Shown: one piece after another, positions 9,443 to 21,876 of the stretch
How positions within the stretch are numbered: the first letter of the stretch is position 1
Layout of the letters: each line of letters starts with the position of its first letter
DNA from: Niveibacterium microcysteis
GTDB lineage: Bacteria > Pseudomonadota > Gammaproteobacteria > Burkholderiales > Rhodocyclaceae
DNA length: 64,000 nucleotides
Reading direction: 5' to 3'
Assembly (NCBI RefSeq): GCF_017161445.1
Contig: NZ_CP071060.1
Coordinates: 3,410,001 to 3,474,000 of the forward strand
Made by a program: the position numbers and the translations under genes
Notes under the pieces: generated by a model
What the model saw: only the letters and a program-made list of their open reading frames with translations
Told to the model about the DNA's origin: nothing
Database searches by the model: none

Positions 9443-12116
9443 GACGGCCTCCCTTCTTGCGCGGGCCACCCTTGGGCGCCGGCTTCTTGCCTGTCGGTGC
9501 GGGCTTCCCGCCGGTTGCCTTACGCGGCGCGGCGCCTGCTTTCTTGGCTGGCTTGGCGCCCGCCTTCTTCGCACCCGCCGGTGGCGGACCGCTGCGTTCG
9601 CGTGCCGGCCCCGCCGTCTTGCGGCGACCTGCGGCCGCGCCCGGCACCTGGGCGCCGGCCTTCACCCCCTGAAGCTCGCGCCAGCTCACGAACTCACCTT
9701 CGTCATCGTCCAGCGATGCCACAACCGGTTTCTCGCGTGCATCGCCACGCGCGGCGTCGCGCGCAGTCTTGCCGCGACGCGCGGTTGCCGACGGGGTGGC
9801 CTCGACCAGGCGGAAGTCGATCTTGCGGCTTTCGAGGTCCACGCGCACCAGTTGCACCTTCACGCGATCGGACAGACGGAAACGCTGCCCGGTGCGCTCG
9901 CCCACCAGTTCGTGACGCGCATCGTCGAAGTGGAAATAGTCGGCACCCAGATCCGAGATGTGCACCAAGCCTTCGATGAACACATCGTCGAGCGCCACGA
10001 AAATGCCGAACGGGACAGCGGCAGAAACGCTGCCTTCGAATTGCTCGCCGATCCGGTCTTGCATGAAGAAACACTTGAGCCAGGCCTCGACATCGCGCGT
10101 AGCTTCGTCAGCACGACGCTCGGTTGCCGAGCAATGCGCGCCGACTTCATCAAGATCCAGCGCGGCGAGCGCTTCCGCCGCTTTGCTCTTCTTGCGCGGC
10201 TGTTGGCGAGCGATCACTGCCTTAATGGCGCGATGCACCAGCAGATCCGGGTAGCGACGAATCGGCGACGTAAAGTGGGTATATGCGTCATAGGCAAGGC
10301 CAAAGTGGCCGACGTTGTCCGGGCTGTACATCGCCTGGCGCAGCGAACGCAGCATCACCGTCTGCAGCAGCTGGCGATCCGGCCGCGTCTTGATACGGTC
10401 GATCAGGCGCGCGAAATCAGATGCGGCCGGGTCGTCGCCACCGCCCAGATCAAACCCGAATTCGCCGAGGAAGGTCCGCAGCTTTTCCAGCTTCTCCGGC
10501 TTCGGCCCCTCGTGAATCCGATACAGCGCCGGCTGTTCGTTGAACTCGAGGTATTCGGAGGCGCATACGTTGGCTGCGAGCATGCACTCCTCGATCAGGC
10601 GGTGCGCGTCATTGCGCGTCTCCGGCACGATCTTCTCGATCTTGCCCTGATCGTTGAACACCATGCGCGTCTCGGTCGTCTCGAAATCGATCGCACCGCG
10701 CCGCGCGCGCGCCTTGAGCAGAATCTGGAACACCGCGTCGAGCGACTCCAGATGCGGCAACAAGGGCGCAAGCTCTGCTCGCGTGGCCTCATCCTTGTCA
10801 TACAGGGCTGCGGCGACCTTGGTGTAGGTCAGGCGCGCCTTCGAATGCATGACGGCAGGGTAGAAGCGATAGCGCTGAATCTTGCCGGTCACCGAAATCG
10901 CCATGTCGCAGACCATGCACAGGCGATCGACGTTGGGGTTCAGCGAGCACAGGCCGTTCGAGAGCTTCTCCGGCAGCATCGGGATGACCCGGCGCGGGAA
11001 GTAGACCGAATTGCCGCGTTCGTAGGCGTCCTTGTCGAGCGCGCTGCCCTCGGTGACATAGTGGCTCACATCGGCGATCGCGACGACCAAACGCCAGCCC
11101 TTGCCAACCGGTTCGGCGAACACTGCGTCATCGAAGTCCTTTGCGGTCTCTCCGTCAATCGTCACCAGCGGCAGTGCGCGCAAGTCCTCGCGGCCACCGC
11201 CCAGATCACTCTCGCGCACCGTATCGGGAATCCGCGCAGTCTGCGCTTTGGCAGCCTTCGAGAACTCAAACGGCAGATCGTGCTTGCGCAGGGCGATCTC
11301 GATTTCCATGCCCGGGTCGGCGTACGCCCCCAGCACCTCGACCACCTTGCCGATGGGCTGGCTGTTCTTGGTCGGTTGCTGCACAAGCTCGACGGTCACG
11401 ACCTGACCGGCGACGGGAAGCTTGGTACGCCCCTCGCGCGCGAGCAGGATCTCCTGGTTGATGCGTCGGTTCTCGGCCACAACGTAGTGCACGCCGTGCT
11501 CGACAACGACGCGACCAACCAGGCGCTCGTTAGCGCGCTCAAGCACTTCGACGATCTTGGCTTCGCGACGCCCCTTCCAGTCCGCTCCGGTGACCCGCAC
11601 CAGGGCGCGGTCGCCGTGCAGCACGGCCTTCATCTCGCGCGGGCCGAGGAAGAGGTCGTCGCCGCCCTCCTCCGGCTTCAGGAAGCCAAACCCATCGGGA
11701 TGGCCTTCCACCCGGCCGCGAATCAGATCCGCCTTGTCCGGCAGGATGTACGCGCCACGACGGTTGCGCATCATCTGACCGTCGCGTTCCATCGCACCGA
11801 GGCGGCGCGCAAACACGTCAGACTCTTCGAGCGTGATGTCGAGCGCGTCGGCGAGATCTTCGCCGGTCATCGGCACGCCGCGATCCGTCAGGGTCTGCAG
11901 GATGTACTCGCGGCTCGGTAGCGGATATTCGTATTTCTGCAGTTCCCGTTCGAGAAACGGATCTGCGCGCCGAATCTTCGAGAGCGCCGGGCCAGCAGCC
12001 TTCTTGCTCACGCGCTTTTTCGGTTCGGCCGCCGGCGTAACTTCAGCGGCGGTATCGGGTACTTCACTCATCGTCGTCTTGCGTGAGCGCATATTTTTCT
12101 TTGGTGTTGTTGACAA
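9435..12116 (-). CDS. rnr: Ribonuclease R
   Basis: A 3'-to-5' exoribonuclease that degrades structured RNA and helps rRNA quality control. In order: an N-terminal winged-helix region (about 45-110), cold-shock domains, and the RNB catalytic domain with the metal-binding '[10 protein letters not shown]' (about residue 327) and '[15 protein letters not shown]' (about residue 625). An S1 domain (about 690-770) is followed by a long Lys/Ala/Gly/Pro-rich basic tail like that of RNase R. The start is uncertain: a TTG at 12116 has AAGGAA before it but overlaps the predicted promoter, while ATGs at 12092 and 12071 are downstream. It is divergent from tRNA-Leu and translationally coupled to rlmB. Confidence 0.95.
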   Translation of the reverse strand: MSTTPKKNMRSRKTTMSEVPDTAAEVTPAAEPKKRVSKKAAGPALSKIRRADPFLERELQKYEYPLPSREYILQTLTDRGVPMTGEDLADALDITLEESDVFARRLGAMERDGQMMRNRRGAYILPDKADLIRGRVEGHPDGFGFLKPEEGGDDLFLGPREMKAVLHGDRALVRVTGADWKGRREAKIVEVLERANERLVGRVVVEHGVHYVVAENRRINQEILLAREGRTKLPVAGQVVTVELVQQPTKNSQPIGKVVEVLGAYADPGMEIEIALRKHDLPFEFSKAAKAQTARIPDTVRESDLGGGREDLRALPLVTIDGETAKDFDDAVFAEPVGKGWRLVVAIADVSHYVTEGSALDKDAYERGNSVYFPRRVIPMLPEKLSNGLCSLNPNVDRLCMVCDMAISVTGKIQRYRFYPAVMHSKARLTYTKVAAALYDKDEATRAELAPLLPHLESLDAVFQILLKARARRGAIDFETTETRMVFNDQGKIEKIVPETRNDAHRLIEECMLAANVCASEYLEFNEQPALYRIHEGPKPEKLEKLRTFLGEFGFDLGGGDDPAASDFARLIDRIKTRPDRQLLQTVMLRSLRQAMYSPDNVGHFGLAYDAYTHFTSPIRRYPDLLVHRAIKAVIARQQPRKKSKAAEALAALDLDEVGAHCSATERRADEATRDVEAWLKCFFMQDRIGEQFEGSVSAAVPFGIFVALDDVFIEGLVHISDLGADYFHFDDARHELVGERTGQRFRLSDRVKVQLVRVDLESRKIDFRLVEATPSATARRGKTARDAARGDAREKPVVASLDDDEGEFVSWRELQGVKAGAQVPGAAAGRRKTAGPARERSGPPPAGAKKAGAKPAKKAGAAPRKATGGKPAPTGKKPAPKGGPRKKGGRRG

Positions 12117-12137
12117 TTCAATTCCTTCGTTTATACT
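12110..12137 (+). promoter_or_regulatory. Sigma-70 promoter of tRNA-Leu
   Basis: TTGACA (12110-12115) is a perfect -35 box, with a 16-base spacer and TATACT (12132-12137) as the -10. Transcription would start near 12144, about 20 bases before the mature tRNA end. Confidence 0.8.
12130..12135 (-). promoter_or_regulatory. Candidate -10 box of rnr, overlapping the tRNA promoter
   Basis: On the minus strand TATAAA occupies 12135-12130 and overlaps the -10 of the divergent tRNA-Leu promoter. A start near 12123 would leave a very short leader before the possible TTG start, or about 30 bases before the ATG at 12092. No good -35 is seen. Confidence 0.3.
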
Positions 12138-12163
12138 TCTGTTCTCGCTGCGGAGCAGCGAAT

Positions 12164-12248
12164 GCCCAGGTGGCGAAATTGGTAGACGCGCTAGTTTCAG
12201 GTACTAGTGCCGCAAGGTGTGGAGGTTCGAGTCCTCTCCTGGGCACCA
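12164..12248 (+). tRNA. tRNA-Leu (anticodon CAG)
   Basis: An 85-base class II tRNA. The acceptor arms GCCCAGG and CCTGGGC pair, followed by A and an encoded CCA. The D-loop has the usual GGTAGACGC. The anticodon stem CTAGT/ACTAG holds the loop TTCAGGT with anticodon CAG. An extended variable arm follows, and the T-loop is GTTCGAGTC. It reads CUG codons, the main leucine codon in a high-GC genome. It has its own promoter and terminator between rnr and purA. Confidence 0.97.
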
Positions 12249-12262
12249 AGAATTTCGCAAAG

Positions 12263-12295
12263 AATGCCAGCTCTTCGAGCTGGCATTTTTCTTTT
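12263..12295 (+). terminator. Rho-independent terminator of tRNA-Leu
   Basis: An 11-bp stem AATGCCAGCTC/GAGCTGGCATT with a TTC loop (12263-12287) is followed by TTTCTTTT. It lies 15 bases after the tRNA. Confidence 0.85.
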
Positions 12296-12405
12296 GTGCT
12301 TTCCCTGCACGCGTTTCCGTTTCGCCGTCGGTGTAGTGGTGTGGGCGTTTCATCGTGAGGTCTGGCCACCCATCGCAGCCAGACCCCATCTGTTACTGTC
12401 TGCGC

Positions 12406-14882
<2,477 letters not shown>

Positions 14883-14887
14883 GAGTA

Positions 14888-15073
14888 TCAGTGCGAAAGG
14901 ATCAGGAGAATCAGGCCGACCAGCATTGAGGTCAGCCCGATGAATCGGATTTGGCCGTCTGCGAGGCTGGCAACCTGCAAAAAGACTTTGCGCCACACAC
15001 CGGGCGCCAGAAAGGGCAGCAGGCCTTCGAGCACCAGCATCAGTGCGAAGGCCATGAACAGGGTATCAAACAT
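14888..15073 (-). CDS. DUF2065 family small membrane protein (YjeT-like)
   Basis: A 61-residue protein with two hydrophobic helices (about 5-22 and 43-60) and the family core 'LMLVLEGLLPFLAPGVWRK'. The same small gene (yjeT) follows hflC in E. coli, so the position is conserved. It is two bases from hflC and five bases from hisZ. The function is unknown; a role connected to the HflKC complex is only suggested by gene order. Confidence 0.9.
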   Translation of the reverse strand: MFDTLFMAFALMLVLEGLLPFLAPGVWRKVFLQVASLADGQIRFIGLTSMLVGLILLILSH

Positions 15074-15076
15074 GGC

Positions 15077-15967
15077 CTACTTGCCGGCGCCGCCCTTGTT
15101 GCTGCCGGCTCCGCGGTAGTACTTGAAGAACTCCGAGCCCGGATCGACGACCAGCACGTCGCTGCGGTTCTTGAAGCTCTGGCGGTACGCTTCCAGACTG
15201 CGGTAGAAGCTGTAGAACTCGGGGTTCCGATTGAAGGCTTCCGCGTAGATGGCGGCCGCCTTCGCGTCACCCTCGCCCTTGACCTTCTGCGCGTCGCGGT
15301 AGGCCTCGGCGATGATCACTTCGCGCTGGCGATCAGCATCGGCGCGAATCTTCTCAGCCTCGGCTGAGCCCTGCGAGCGCAGCTCGTTTGCAACGCGCTT
15401 GCGCTCTGCCTCCATCCGGCTGAAGACAGCGGCGCTGACTTCGGTCGGCAACTCGACGCGCTTGAGGCGAACATCCACCACCTGCACGCCGATCTTGCGC
15501 GCATCGAGGTCGGCCTTGCTGCGCATCTCGTTCATGATGCGCTCGCGTTCGCCGGAGACGACTTCATGCACGGTGCGCTTGCCGAACTCTTCGCGCAGAC
15601 CAGCGTTCACGGTCTGCTCCAGTCGGGTACGGGCGCGCGCTTCGTCGCCGCCAACAGCCGTGTAGTAGGCCTTTGGATCGACGATGCGCCACTTCACGAA
15701 CAGATCAACCAGCACGTTCTTCTTTTCGCTGGTGATGAAACGCTCGGGATCGCTGGTTTCGAAGGTCAGGATGCGCTTGTCGAAGTAGCGCACGTTCTGC
15801 ACCAGCGGCACCTTGAAGAACAAACCCGGCTCGTTGGCGACACGACGGATCTCGCCGAGCTGGAAAACGATCGCGTACTGGCGCTGATCCACCGTAAAGA
15901 CGGCGAGCGACAGCACCGCGATGATCGCGAGAGCAAGCCCCGCGAGCAAAGGCAAACGTTCGCGCAT
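15077..15967 (-). CDS. hflC: HflC, modulator of FtsH protease
   Basis: A 296-residue SPFH/prohibitin-family protein anchored by one N-terminal membrane helix ('LLAGLALAIIAVLSLAVFTV', about residues 5-25), with the bulk in the periplasm. It forms a large cage with HflK around the membrane protease FtsH and limits its action on membrane substrates. Family markers include 'QYAIVFQLGEIRRV', 'KRILTFETSDPERFITSEKK' and the coiled region with 'ADADRQREVIIAEAYRDAQK'. Its ATG overlaps the hflK stop (TGATG), showing translational coupling. Confidence 0.96.
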   Translation of the reverse strand: MRERLPLLAGLALAIIAVLSLAVFTVDQRQYAIVFQLGEIRRVANEPGLFFKVPLVQNVRYFDKRILTFETSDPERFITSEKKNVLVDLFVKWRIVDPKAYYTAVGGDEARARTRLEQTVNAGLREEFGKRTVHEVVSGERERIMNEMRSKADLDARKIGVQVVDVRLKRVELPTEVSAAVFSRMEAERKRVANELRSQGSAEAEKIRADADRQREVIIAEAYRDAQKVKGEGDAKAAAIYAEAFNRNPEFYSFYRSLEAYRQSFKNRSDVLVVDPGSEFFKYYRGAGSNKGGAGK

Positions 15968-17220
15968 CAGCGCTCTCCCCTTTCGCGCGAACGCATGGCT
16001 TCGCGACTACGATAATCGGCAGGCACCGGCACATCGGCCTTCGGCGGCGCGACCGGATCCGAGCCAGCCGTGCTCGCCGGACGACTCGGGGTCGCAGCGA
16101 CGTCCGGCGCTGCCACCGGCGCGCTTGGGCCCTGAGCGGTCGCCTGCATCAGTTTGTCGAGCGGCAGATAGAGCAGATTGCCATTGCCCTTGGCATCGAC
16201 CATCACCTTGGTGGTGTTGGCAAAGATCTGCTGCATGGTGTCGAGGTACATGCGCTGGCGCGTCACCTCCGGCGCCTTCGCATACTCGGTGACGATGCTC
16301 TTGAAGCGCGAGGCATCGCCTTCGGCGTTCGCAATCACGCGAGCCTGGTAGCCCGCCGCCTCTTCGAACAGGCGCGATGCCGTGCCCTTGGCCTTCGGCA
16401 CGACGTCGTTGAAATAGGCCTGACCTTCGTTCTTCTGACGCTCGCGATCCTGCCCTGCCTTCACCGCGTCATCGAATGCCGCCTGCACCTGCTCGGGCGG
16501 CTGCGCATTCTGCATTGTCACCTTGGAGATCATGATCCCCGCCTGATAGCGGTCCAGGATTTCCTGCATCAGCGTCGCGGCGTTCGTCGCAATCTGCTCA
16601 CGGCCCTCGTAAAGCACGAAGTCCATCTTGCTCTTGCCGACGATCTCGCGGATCGCGGACTCCGCCGCCTGAACGACGTTTGCGTCCGGCTCACGGTTGT
16701 TGAACAGGTATTCCTTCGGATCCTTCAACACGTACTGCACCGCGAACTGAATGTTCACGATGTTTTCGTCGTCCGTGAGCATCAGCGATTCATTCAACAC
16801 CTTGTTGCGCTCGCTGCCGCGATAGCCGATTTCGACGGTACGCACACCAGTCAGGTTGACCAGTTCGTGCGTCTCGATCGGGTAGGGCAAACGCCAGCGC
16901 AAACCCGGTTCGGTGCTCTGGATGAACTTGCCGAAGCGCAGCACGATGCCGCGCTGGCTCGCATCAACAATGTAGAAACCGCTCGCAAGCCATAGCGCGG
17001 CGACGACGCCGACGATCAGGCCGATGCCGCCACCGATCTGGCCGGGGCTTGGCGAATTACCGCCCGAGTCGCCGCTGCCGCCACCCTTGCGACCAAAGAA
17101 GCCGGACAGGCGGCGATTGACATCGCGCCATACCTCTTCCAGATCGGGCGGCCCTTGATTGCCGCCGCGGTCGCCGCCACCCTGATTGTTGTTGCCCCAG
17201 CGCGGGTCGTTGAGAGACAT
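15967..17220 (-). CDS. hflK: HflK, modulator of FtsH protease
   Basis: The 417-residue partner of HflC. It has a Gly/Asn/Pro-rich cytoplasmic N-terminus, a single membrane segment (about residues 65-85), an SPFH domain ('QRGIVLRFGKFIQSTEPGL'), a long coiled-coil arm, and a Pro/Ala-rich C-terminal tail. The start at 17220 gives 'MSLNDPRWGN', matching the family. An in-frame ATG seven codons upstream also exists but is closer to the hflX stop. The gene order hflX-hflK-hflC is conserved with E. coli. Confidence 0.95.
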   Translation of the reverse strand: MSLNDPRWGNNNQGGGDRGGNQGPPDLEEVWRDVNRRLSGFFGRKGGGSGDSGGNSPSPGQIGGGIGLIVGVVAALWLASGFYIVDASQRGIVLRFGKFIQSTEPGLRWRLPYPIETHELVNLTGVRTVEIGYRGSERNKVLNESLMLTDDENIVNIQFAVQYVLKDPKEYLFNNREPDANVVQAAESAIREIVGKSKMDFVLYEGREQIATNAATLMQEILDRYQAGIMISKVTMQNAQPPEQVQAAFDDAVKAGQDRERQKNEGQAYFNDVVPKAKGTASRLFEEAAGYQARVIANAEGDASRFKSIVTEYAKAPEVTRQRMYLDTMQQIFANTTKVMVDAKGNGNLLYLPLDKLMQATAQGPSAPVAAPDVAATPSRPASTAGSDPVAPPKADVPVPADYRSREAMRSRERGER

Positions 17221-17259
17221 GAGAATTCCGGTGATGACCATAGGGATGGTCCTTGGAGA

Positions 17260-18369
17260 TCAGCCCGGCTCTGCGGGCACGTCCTCGCCGAGCAACAGCT
17301 CGGCGAGCGCTTCGCGCAGGCCATCAAGGCCGGCGCCAGTCTGAGCGCTGACAAAAACGCGGGCGATGTTACCACAGGCGTCCCGCTCAACCTTGGGCGC
17401 CGCTAGGGTCGCATCGATCTTGTTCAGCACGAGAATCTGCGGCACATCACCTGCGCCGATTTCCTGCAACACCTTGTTGACCACCTCGATCTGAGCTTCA
17501 CGGTCGTCGCTGGCGCTGTCCACCACATGCAGCAAGAGATCAGCACTTGCAGTCTCTTCCAAGGTCGCGTGAAACGCTGCCACCAGAGAGTGCGGCAAGT
17601 CGCGGATGAAACCTACGGTGTCCGACAACACCACGGTGCCACGACCAAGAAACACCCTGCGGGAGGTCGTGTCGAGGGTCGCGAACAGCTGGTCTGCCGC
17701 ATAGGCACCCGCCTTAGTCAGCGCATTGAACAGCGTCGATTTGCCTGCGTTCGTATAACCGACTAGAGAGACCGTCGGAATGTCGCGACGTTCCCTTGCA
17801 CGTCGACGTGTCTTGCGCTGGCGTTCAACCTGGGCGAGGCGCTCCTTCAGTGCCTTTACCCGCACGCCGAGCAAACGGCGGTCGGTTTCGAGCTGCTTTT
17901 CGCCCGGGCCACGCAAGCCAATGCCACCCTTCTGCCGCTCAAGGTGGGTCCAGCCCCGCACCAAGCGCGTTGCCAGATGTTCAAGCTGCGCCAGCTCGAC
18001 CTGCAACTTGCCTTCGTGACTCTTGGCACGCAACGCGAAAATATCGAGGATCAGCGCATTGCGATCGACAACGCGGCACTGCAGCTCGCGTTCGAGATTT
18101 CGTTGCTGAACCGGGGATAGCTGGTGATTGAAGAGCACCAGATCGGCCTGGTGTTCCTGGCATGCAGCACCAATTTCTTCCACCTTGCCGCGCCCTGCGA
18201 ACAAGGCTGCATCGGGTGCGCGCCGCTTGCCGCGCACGACGGCCAGCACTTCAGCGCCGGCGCTCTTGGCGAGGAGAGAGATTTCGTTCAGTCGCTCAAC
18301 CTGGCCGGGTTCGCCGAGATCGAGTTGAACGATGACGGCCCTGTTACCGCTCGCGGGCCGTTCAAACAT
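17260..18369 (-). CDS. hflX: GTPase HflX
   Basis: A 369-residue ribosome-associated GTPase that splits stalled or hibernating 70S ribosomes. The N-terminal HflX domain ends in a basic helical arm ('RGPGEKQLETDRR', then 'RQRKTRRRARERR'). It is followed by the G domain: G1 'GYTNAGKST' (about residue 207), G3 'DTVGF', G4 'NKID', and G5 'SAQTG'. Size is slightly smaller than E. coli HflX (426), mostly at the C-terminus. It lies 45 bases after hfq and 39 before hflK. Confidence 0.96.
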   Translation of the reverse strand: MFERPASGNRAVIVQLDLGEPGQVERLNEISLLAKSAGAEVLAVVRGKRRAPDAALFAGRGKVEEIGAACQEHQADLVLFNHQLSPVQQRNLERELQCRVVDRNALILDIFALRAKSHEGKLQVELAQLEHLATRLVRGWTHLERQKGGIGLRGPGEKQLETDRRLLGVRVKALKERLAQVERQRKTRRRARERRDIPTVSLVGYTNAGKSTLFNALTKAGAYAADQLFATLDTTSRRVFLGRGTVVLSDTVGFIRDLPHSLVAAFHATLEETASADLLLHVVDSASDDREAQIEVVNKVLQEIGAGDVPQILVLNKIDATLAAPKVERDACGNIARVFVSAQTGAGLDGLREALAELLLGEDVPAEPG

Positions 18370-18413
18370 TCAGCGAACGGCCGCTTGCGCGGCCGCTTTC
18401 AGACAGCGTGCGT

Positions 18414-18656
18414 TCAATCCTGCTTGTCTCCGTGATCCTGCTGGATCGAGACCGGACGCGCCGGGACAACGGTGGAGATGGCGTGCTTGTAGACCATCTG
18501 GGTGACGGTGTTCTTCAGCAGCACGACGTACTGATCGAAGGACTCGATCTGACCCTGCAGCTTGATGCCGTTAACCAGGTAGATCGAGACCGGAACATGT
18601 TCCCGGCGCAGCGTATTCAGAAACGGGTCTTGTAGCAGTTGCCCTTTGTTGCTCAT
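18414..18656 (-). CDS. hfq: RNA chaperone Hfq
   Basis: An 80-residue Sm-like protein that forms a hexameric ring and pairs small RNAs with mRNAs. The Sm1 motif '[21 protein letters not shown]' part and Sm2 '[14 protein letters not shown]' are intact, with the proximal-face Gln8 and the Lys/His of the YKH motif. The C-terminal tail is short, as in many betaproteobacteria. An AGAGGA ribosome site precedes the ATG. It heads the hfq-hflX-hflK-hflC run. Confidence 0.97.
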   Translation of the reverse strand: MSNKGQLLQDPFLNTLRREHVPVSIYLVNGIKLQGQIESFDQYVVLLKNTVTQMVYKHAISTVVPARPVSIQQDHGDKQD

Positions 18657-18750
18657 TTCGGGTGTCCTCTTGTGTGCTTGTAATAATCATTCGATGGGCG
18701 CATGTCCCGGGGTAGATCGAATGCGGGGTCAGCCGTGTCCCCGCCAGGCC

Positions 18751-20079
18751 CTATTCCGTGTCGGAGAACGGATTGCGGGCCGTCTTGAATTGTATCCGCA
18801 ACGGCGTGCCCTGTAGCTTGAAGACTTCCATGAAGTTGCGCTCAAGGAAGCGCTTGTAAGAATCAGGGATGTGCTCCAGCGCGTTGCCATGCACCACGAC
18901 CACCGGCGGGTTGGAGCCCCCCTGGTGCGCATAGCGCATCTTCGGGCGGAAGATTCCGTGGCGCGGCGGCGCCTGCTTCGTAATCGCCGCTTGCAGCGTG
19001 CGGGTCAGCTTCGGCGTCGCGAGCTTGATCATCGCCGCAGCGTAGGCGCCATCGACGGAACGCATCAGCGCACCAATGCCGTCACCTTCCAGCGCCGAAA
19101 TGTAGTGGAACTTTGCCCAGGACAGGAAGTTGAGCTTGCGCGCCAGATCGTTCTTGAGCTGTTCGCGGCGATAGCTATCCACCGCATCCCACTTGTTGAC
19201 CGCCACCACCATCGCGCGACCGGACTCCAGCGCGAAGCCGGCGATGTGCGCGTCCTGCTCCGAGATGTCCTGGCTGGCGTCGAGCACCAGTACCGCGACG
19301 TTCGATTGCTCGATCGCCTGCAGGGTCTTGATTACCGAGAACTTCTCGATCGCTTCGAACACCTTGCCCTTGCGGCGCAGACCAGCGGTGTCGATCAGCG
19401 TGTAGTTCTTGCCATTGCGCTCGAAGGGGATGGAGATCGCATCACGCGTCGTGCCCGGCATGTCGAAGGCGATAACGCGCTCTTCACCCAGCAGCGCATT
19501 GATCAGCGTCGATTTACCGACGTTCGGACGGCCAATGATTGCGACCTTGGGGCCACCCGAGCCGTCGTCCTCACCCTCCGGATCGACCGGAAACGGTGCC
19601 AGCGCGGCATCGATCAGGCCGCGCACACCATCACCGTGCGAGGCGGAAATCACGATCGGATCGCCAAACCCAAGTTCATGGAAGTCCGCAGCCACGACGG
19701 CGCGGTTCATGCCCTCGCCCTTGTTGACGACCAGATGAACCGGACGCCCGGTACGGCGCAGTTCGACGGCGATTTGCTTGTCTTGGGGCGTCAAGCCCGC
19801 GCGGCCGTCCACCAGGAACAGCAGCGCATCGGCCTCGGCGATCGCCTGATCGGCCTGGCGCGCCATCTCGGCAAGGATGCCGTCCTTCGCGGCCGGCTCA
19901 AGGCCGCCGGTATCGACCACGAAATACGGCCGGTCGCCGAGGCGGCCGATGCCGTAGTGACGGTCACGCGTCAGGCCGGGCATGTCTGCCACGAGCGCGT
20001 CACGCGATCGGGTCAAACGGTTGAATAGCGTCGACTTGCCAACATTCGGACGCCCGACGAGGACCAGGGTGGGTTTCAC
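18751..20079 (-). CDS. der: Ribosome assembly GTPase Der (EngA)
   Basis: A 442-residue protein with two tandem G domains and a C-terminal KH-like domain. It acts late in 50S subunit assembly. G1 of domain 1 is 'GRPNVGKST' at about residue 8, and G1 of domain 2 is 'GRPNVGKST' at about residue 183. Each is followed by its own DxxG and NKxD motif ('VVNKGEG' in the first, 'AVNKWDAV' in the second). The KH-like end includes '[12 protein letters not shown]'. It is 10 bases after bamB. Usual length. Confidence 0.97.
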   Translation of the reverse strand: MKPTLVLVGRPNVGKSTLFNRLTRSRDALVADMPGLTRDRHYGIGRLGDRPYFVVDTGGLEPAAKDGILAEMARQADQAIAEADALLFLVDGRAGLTPQDKQIAVELRRTGRPVHLVVNKGEGMNRAVVAADFHELGFGDPIVISASHGDGVRGLIDAALAPFPVDPEGEDDGSGGPKVAIIGRPNVGKSTLINALLGEERVIAFDMPGTTRDAISIPFERNGKNYTLIDTAGLRRKGKVFEAIEKFSVIKTLQAIEQSNVAVLVLDASQDISEQDAHIAGFALESGRAMVVAVNKWDAVDSYRREQLKNDLARKLNFLSWAKFHYISALEGDGIGALMRSVDGAYAAAMIKLATPKLTRTLQAAITKQAPPRHGIFRPKMRYAHQGGSNPPVVVVHGNALEHIPDSYKRFLERNFMEVFKLQGTPLRIQFKTARNPFSDTE

Positions 20080-20089
20080 TGCATTTACC

Positions 20090-21232
20090 TCAACGCACTT
20101 TCATGTACGACAGGATGCCGTCACGTGAGAGTGCAACAATGCCGCCGTCGTGTTCGAGCAGCGGCGCATCCAGCGGCGAGTTGTCCGCACGCAGACGGGC
20201 GGCGAAGTGGCCGTCAGCCTTGTTGAGCAGATGCACCCAACCCTCGACATCACCTACGGCGACGTATCGATCAAATTCAAGCGGACGACCGACCTTGCGC
20301 AACTTCAGGTCATCCTGCTTCCAGGCAGTGGCGCCGGTACCGCGATCAAGTGCGTGCACCGAGCCACGTTCGTCCGTCGCAAACACATTGCTGGCGTCCA
20401 TGGCGATGCCGACTGGCGTCGAAATGTCACGCCCCCAGACGGCAACACCCTTGGTCACGTCAAAACAGGTAACGCGCCCCTGGAAGGCACCAGCACACAA
20501 TGCACCGCCGCCGAGCAGCGGCGAACCCACAACGTCCGAAAGACGTTCAAGCTCGGTCGTGCCACGCGGCTGCGCGACCGCACCTTCCCATGCCAGCTGA
20601 CCGTTATTGGTCGTGATCGCTGCAACGCGGCCGCCCGAGAAGCCCGCGAAGAGGTAGTTCTCAACGCGGCGCATTTCGGAGAACGCCCGCAGCGACAAGG
20701 GCGGCGTGCTGCGCGTGTAGGTCCAGCGACGGCGGCCGTTCCCCACGTCCAGCGCCACAAGGCGCGAGTCGCCAACGCGCACCACCACCATGTCGTTCTC
20801 GACCTGCGGCGTGGCAGCAAGATCGCCACCGACGTCGACGGTCCATCGCTCAGCTCCCGTGGCGGCATCAAACGCTGCAACCATGCCGCGATGCGTGCCC
20901 ACCACAACCAGCCCGCTCGACGCACCTACGCCAGCAACGATGTCTTCCTTGGTCCGGGCACGCCAGACCTGCCGCCCGTTCTCAATACGATAGACGTCGC
21001 CACCCTCGTTCGCGACAAAGACGGCATCGCCATTCGAGGCCGGCTGAATCAGGGCCTTGCCGGCAGCGCCGACACTGAAGCGCCACACCAGCTCCAAGCG
21101 CGCCGATGCCGTGAATGGCTTGAGCTCCGCCATCGGCTCGACGATTGTCTTGCTGAACCATGAGCTGACCGTGGAGCAACCGCTCAGCAGCGCCAGAGCG
21201 AGCGTGAGCGCAATCGGCGCGCGCAATTTCAC
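20090..21232 (-). CDS. bamB: Outer-membrane assembly lipoprotein BamB
   Basis: A 380-residue lipoprotein of the BAM complex that helps BamA fold outer-membrane beta-barrels. The signal peptide ends in the lipobox 'LLSGC' (Cys about residue 19). An eight-bladed PQQ-like beta-propeller follows, with repeated 'G.V.AID...G...W' units, for example '[15 protein letters not shown]' and '[15 protein letters not shown]'. Its start overlaps the yfgM stop by four bases (ATGA), and der follows. The hisS-yfgM-bamB-der order is the same as in enterobacteria. Confidence 0.96.
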   Translation of the reverse strand: MKLRAPIALTLALALLSGCSTVSSWFSKTIVEPMAELKPFTASARLELVWRFSVGAAGKALIQPASNGDAVFVANEGGDVYRIENGRQVWRARTKEDIVAGVGASSGLVVVGTHRGMVAAFDAATGAERWTVDVGGDLAATPQVENDMVVVRVGDSRLVALDVGNGRRRWTYTRSTPPLSLRAFSEMRRVENYLFAGFSGGRVAAITTNNGQLAWEGAVAQPRGTTELERLSDVVGSPLLGGGALCAGAFQGRVTCFDVTKGVAVWGRDISTPVGIAMDASNVFATDERGSVHALDRGTGATAWKQDDLKLRKVGRPLEFDRYVAVGDVEGWVHLLNKADGHFAARLRADNSPLDAPLLEHDGGIVALSRDGILSYMKVR

Positions 21233-21876
21233 TTGCCGCCTCCGAGCGCGTCGACCTTCAGCTCAAGAACCGACTTGAATGCCTGCGAACCCTGTTCGGA
21301 ACCAAGCCCGTCGAGCGCCTCCTTGTAGGCCGTCAGGGCGTCAGCCGGCTTGCCTTGTGCAACCAGCACATCGCCACGCAAGTCCGCATAACGCACCGCA
21401 AATGCCTTGTTCGGCTTTACCGCCAGTTGCTTGAGCGCCGCGTCGTAGGCCTTCTCGTCCAGCAGCACGGCAGCCAGGCGCAGACGCGCGAGATCGCGGG
21501 TCAGAGGGTCATTGCCCTTCTCGGCAGCCCATTCCAGCTTGGTCTTGGCGCTTGCACGATCGCCGGCAGCCGCCTGTGCTTCCGCAGCGAGCAGCGCAGA
21601 CAGATCGGCATAGGCGGTCGAGCCAAAACGTTCGGCGATGATGCCCGACGCTTCGCGGATCTTCTGTGCATCCTTGGCCTCAACGGCCTGCATCAGGCTT
21701 GCGTAGATCACGCTTGCTTCGCCCGATTGCTTGTTGCGGTAATACTCCCAGCCACGCCAGCCAACAACGGCCACGGCCAAGACCACTGCGCCGATCGTCA
21801 GCAAATTGCCCCACTTCTCCCACCAGGCCTTGAGCGTTGCAATCTGTTCCTGTTCTTCGAGGTCAAACGCTGCCAT
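21229..21876 (-). CDS. yfgM: YfgM family TPR ancillary SecYEG protein
   Basis: A 215-residue inner-membrane protein with a cytoplasmic N-terminus ('[20 protein letters not shown]'), one membrane helix (about 24-43), and a periplasmic tetratricopeptide-like region rich in Ala. In E. coli YfgM joins PpiD at the Sec translocon and takes part in periplasmic chaperone traffic. The start at 21876 overlaps the end of hisS by 14 bases; the open frame continues further upstream but without the family pattern. It is coupled to bamB. Confidence 0.92.
   Translation of the reverse strand: MAAFDLEEQEQIATLKAWWEKWGNLLTIGAVVLAVAVVGWRGWEYYRNKQSGEASVIYASLMQAVEAKDAQKIREASGIIAERFGSTAYADLSALLAAEAQAAAGDRASAKTKLEWAAEKGNDPLTRDLARLRLAAVLLDEKAYDAALKQLAVKPNKAFAVRYADLRGDVLVAQGKPADALTAYKEALDGLGSEQGSQAFKSVLELKVDALGGGK

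Noticed and set aside
9852..11921. A 689-codon plus-strand open frame opposite rnr
   Set aside because: RNase R motifs are intact on the minus strand; the plus frame has no domain and is shadow-like.
12359..12385. Hairpin GGTCTGGC/GCCAGACC after purA as its terminator
   Set aside because: It is a real inverted repeat, but no T run follows on the minus strand, so intrinsic termination is not supported.
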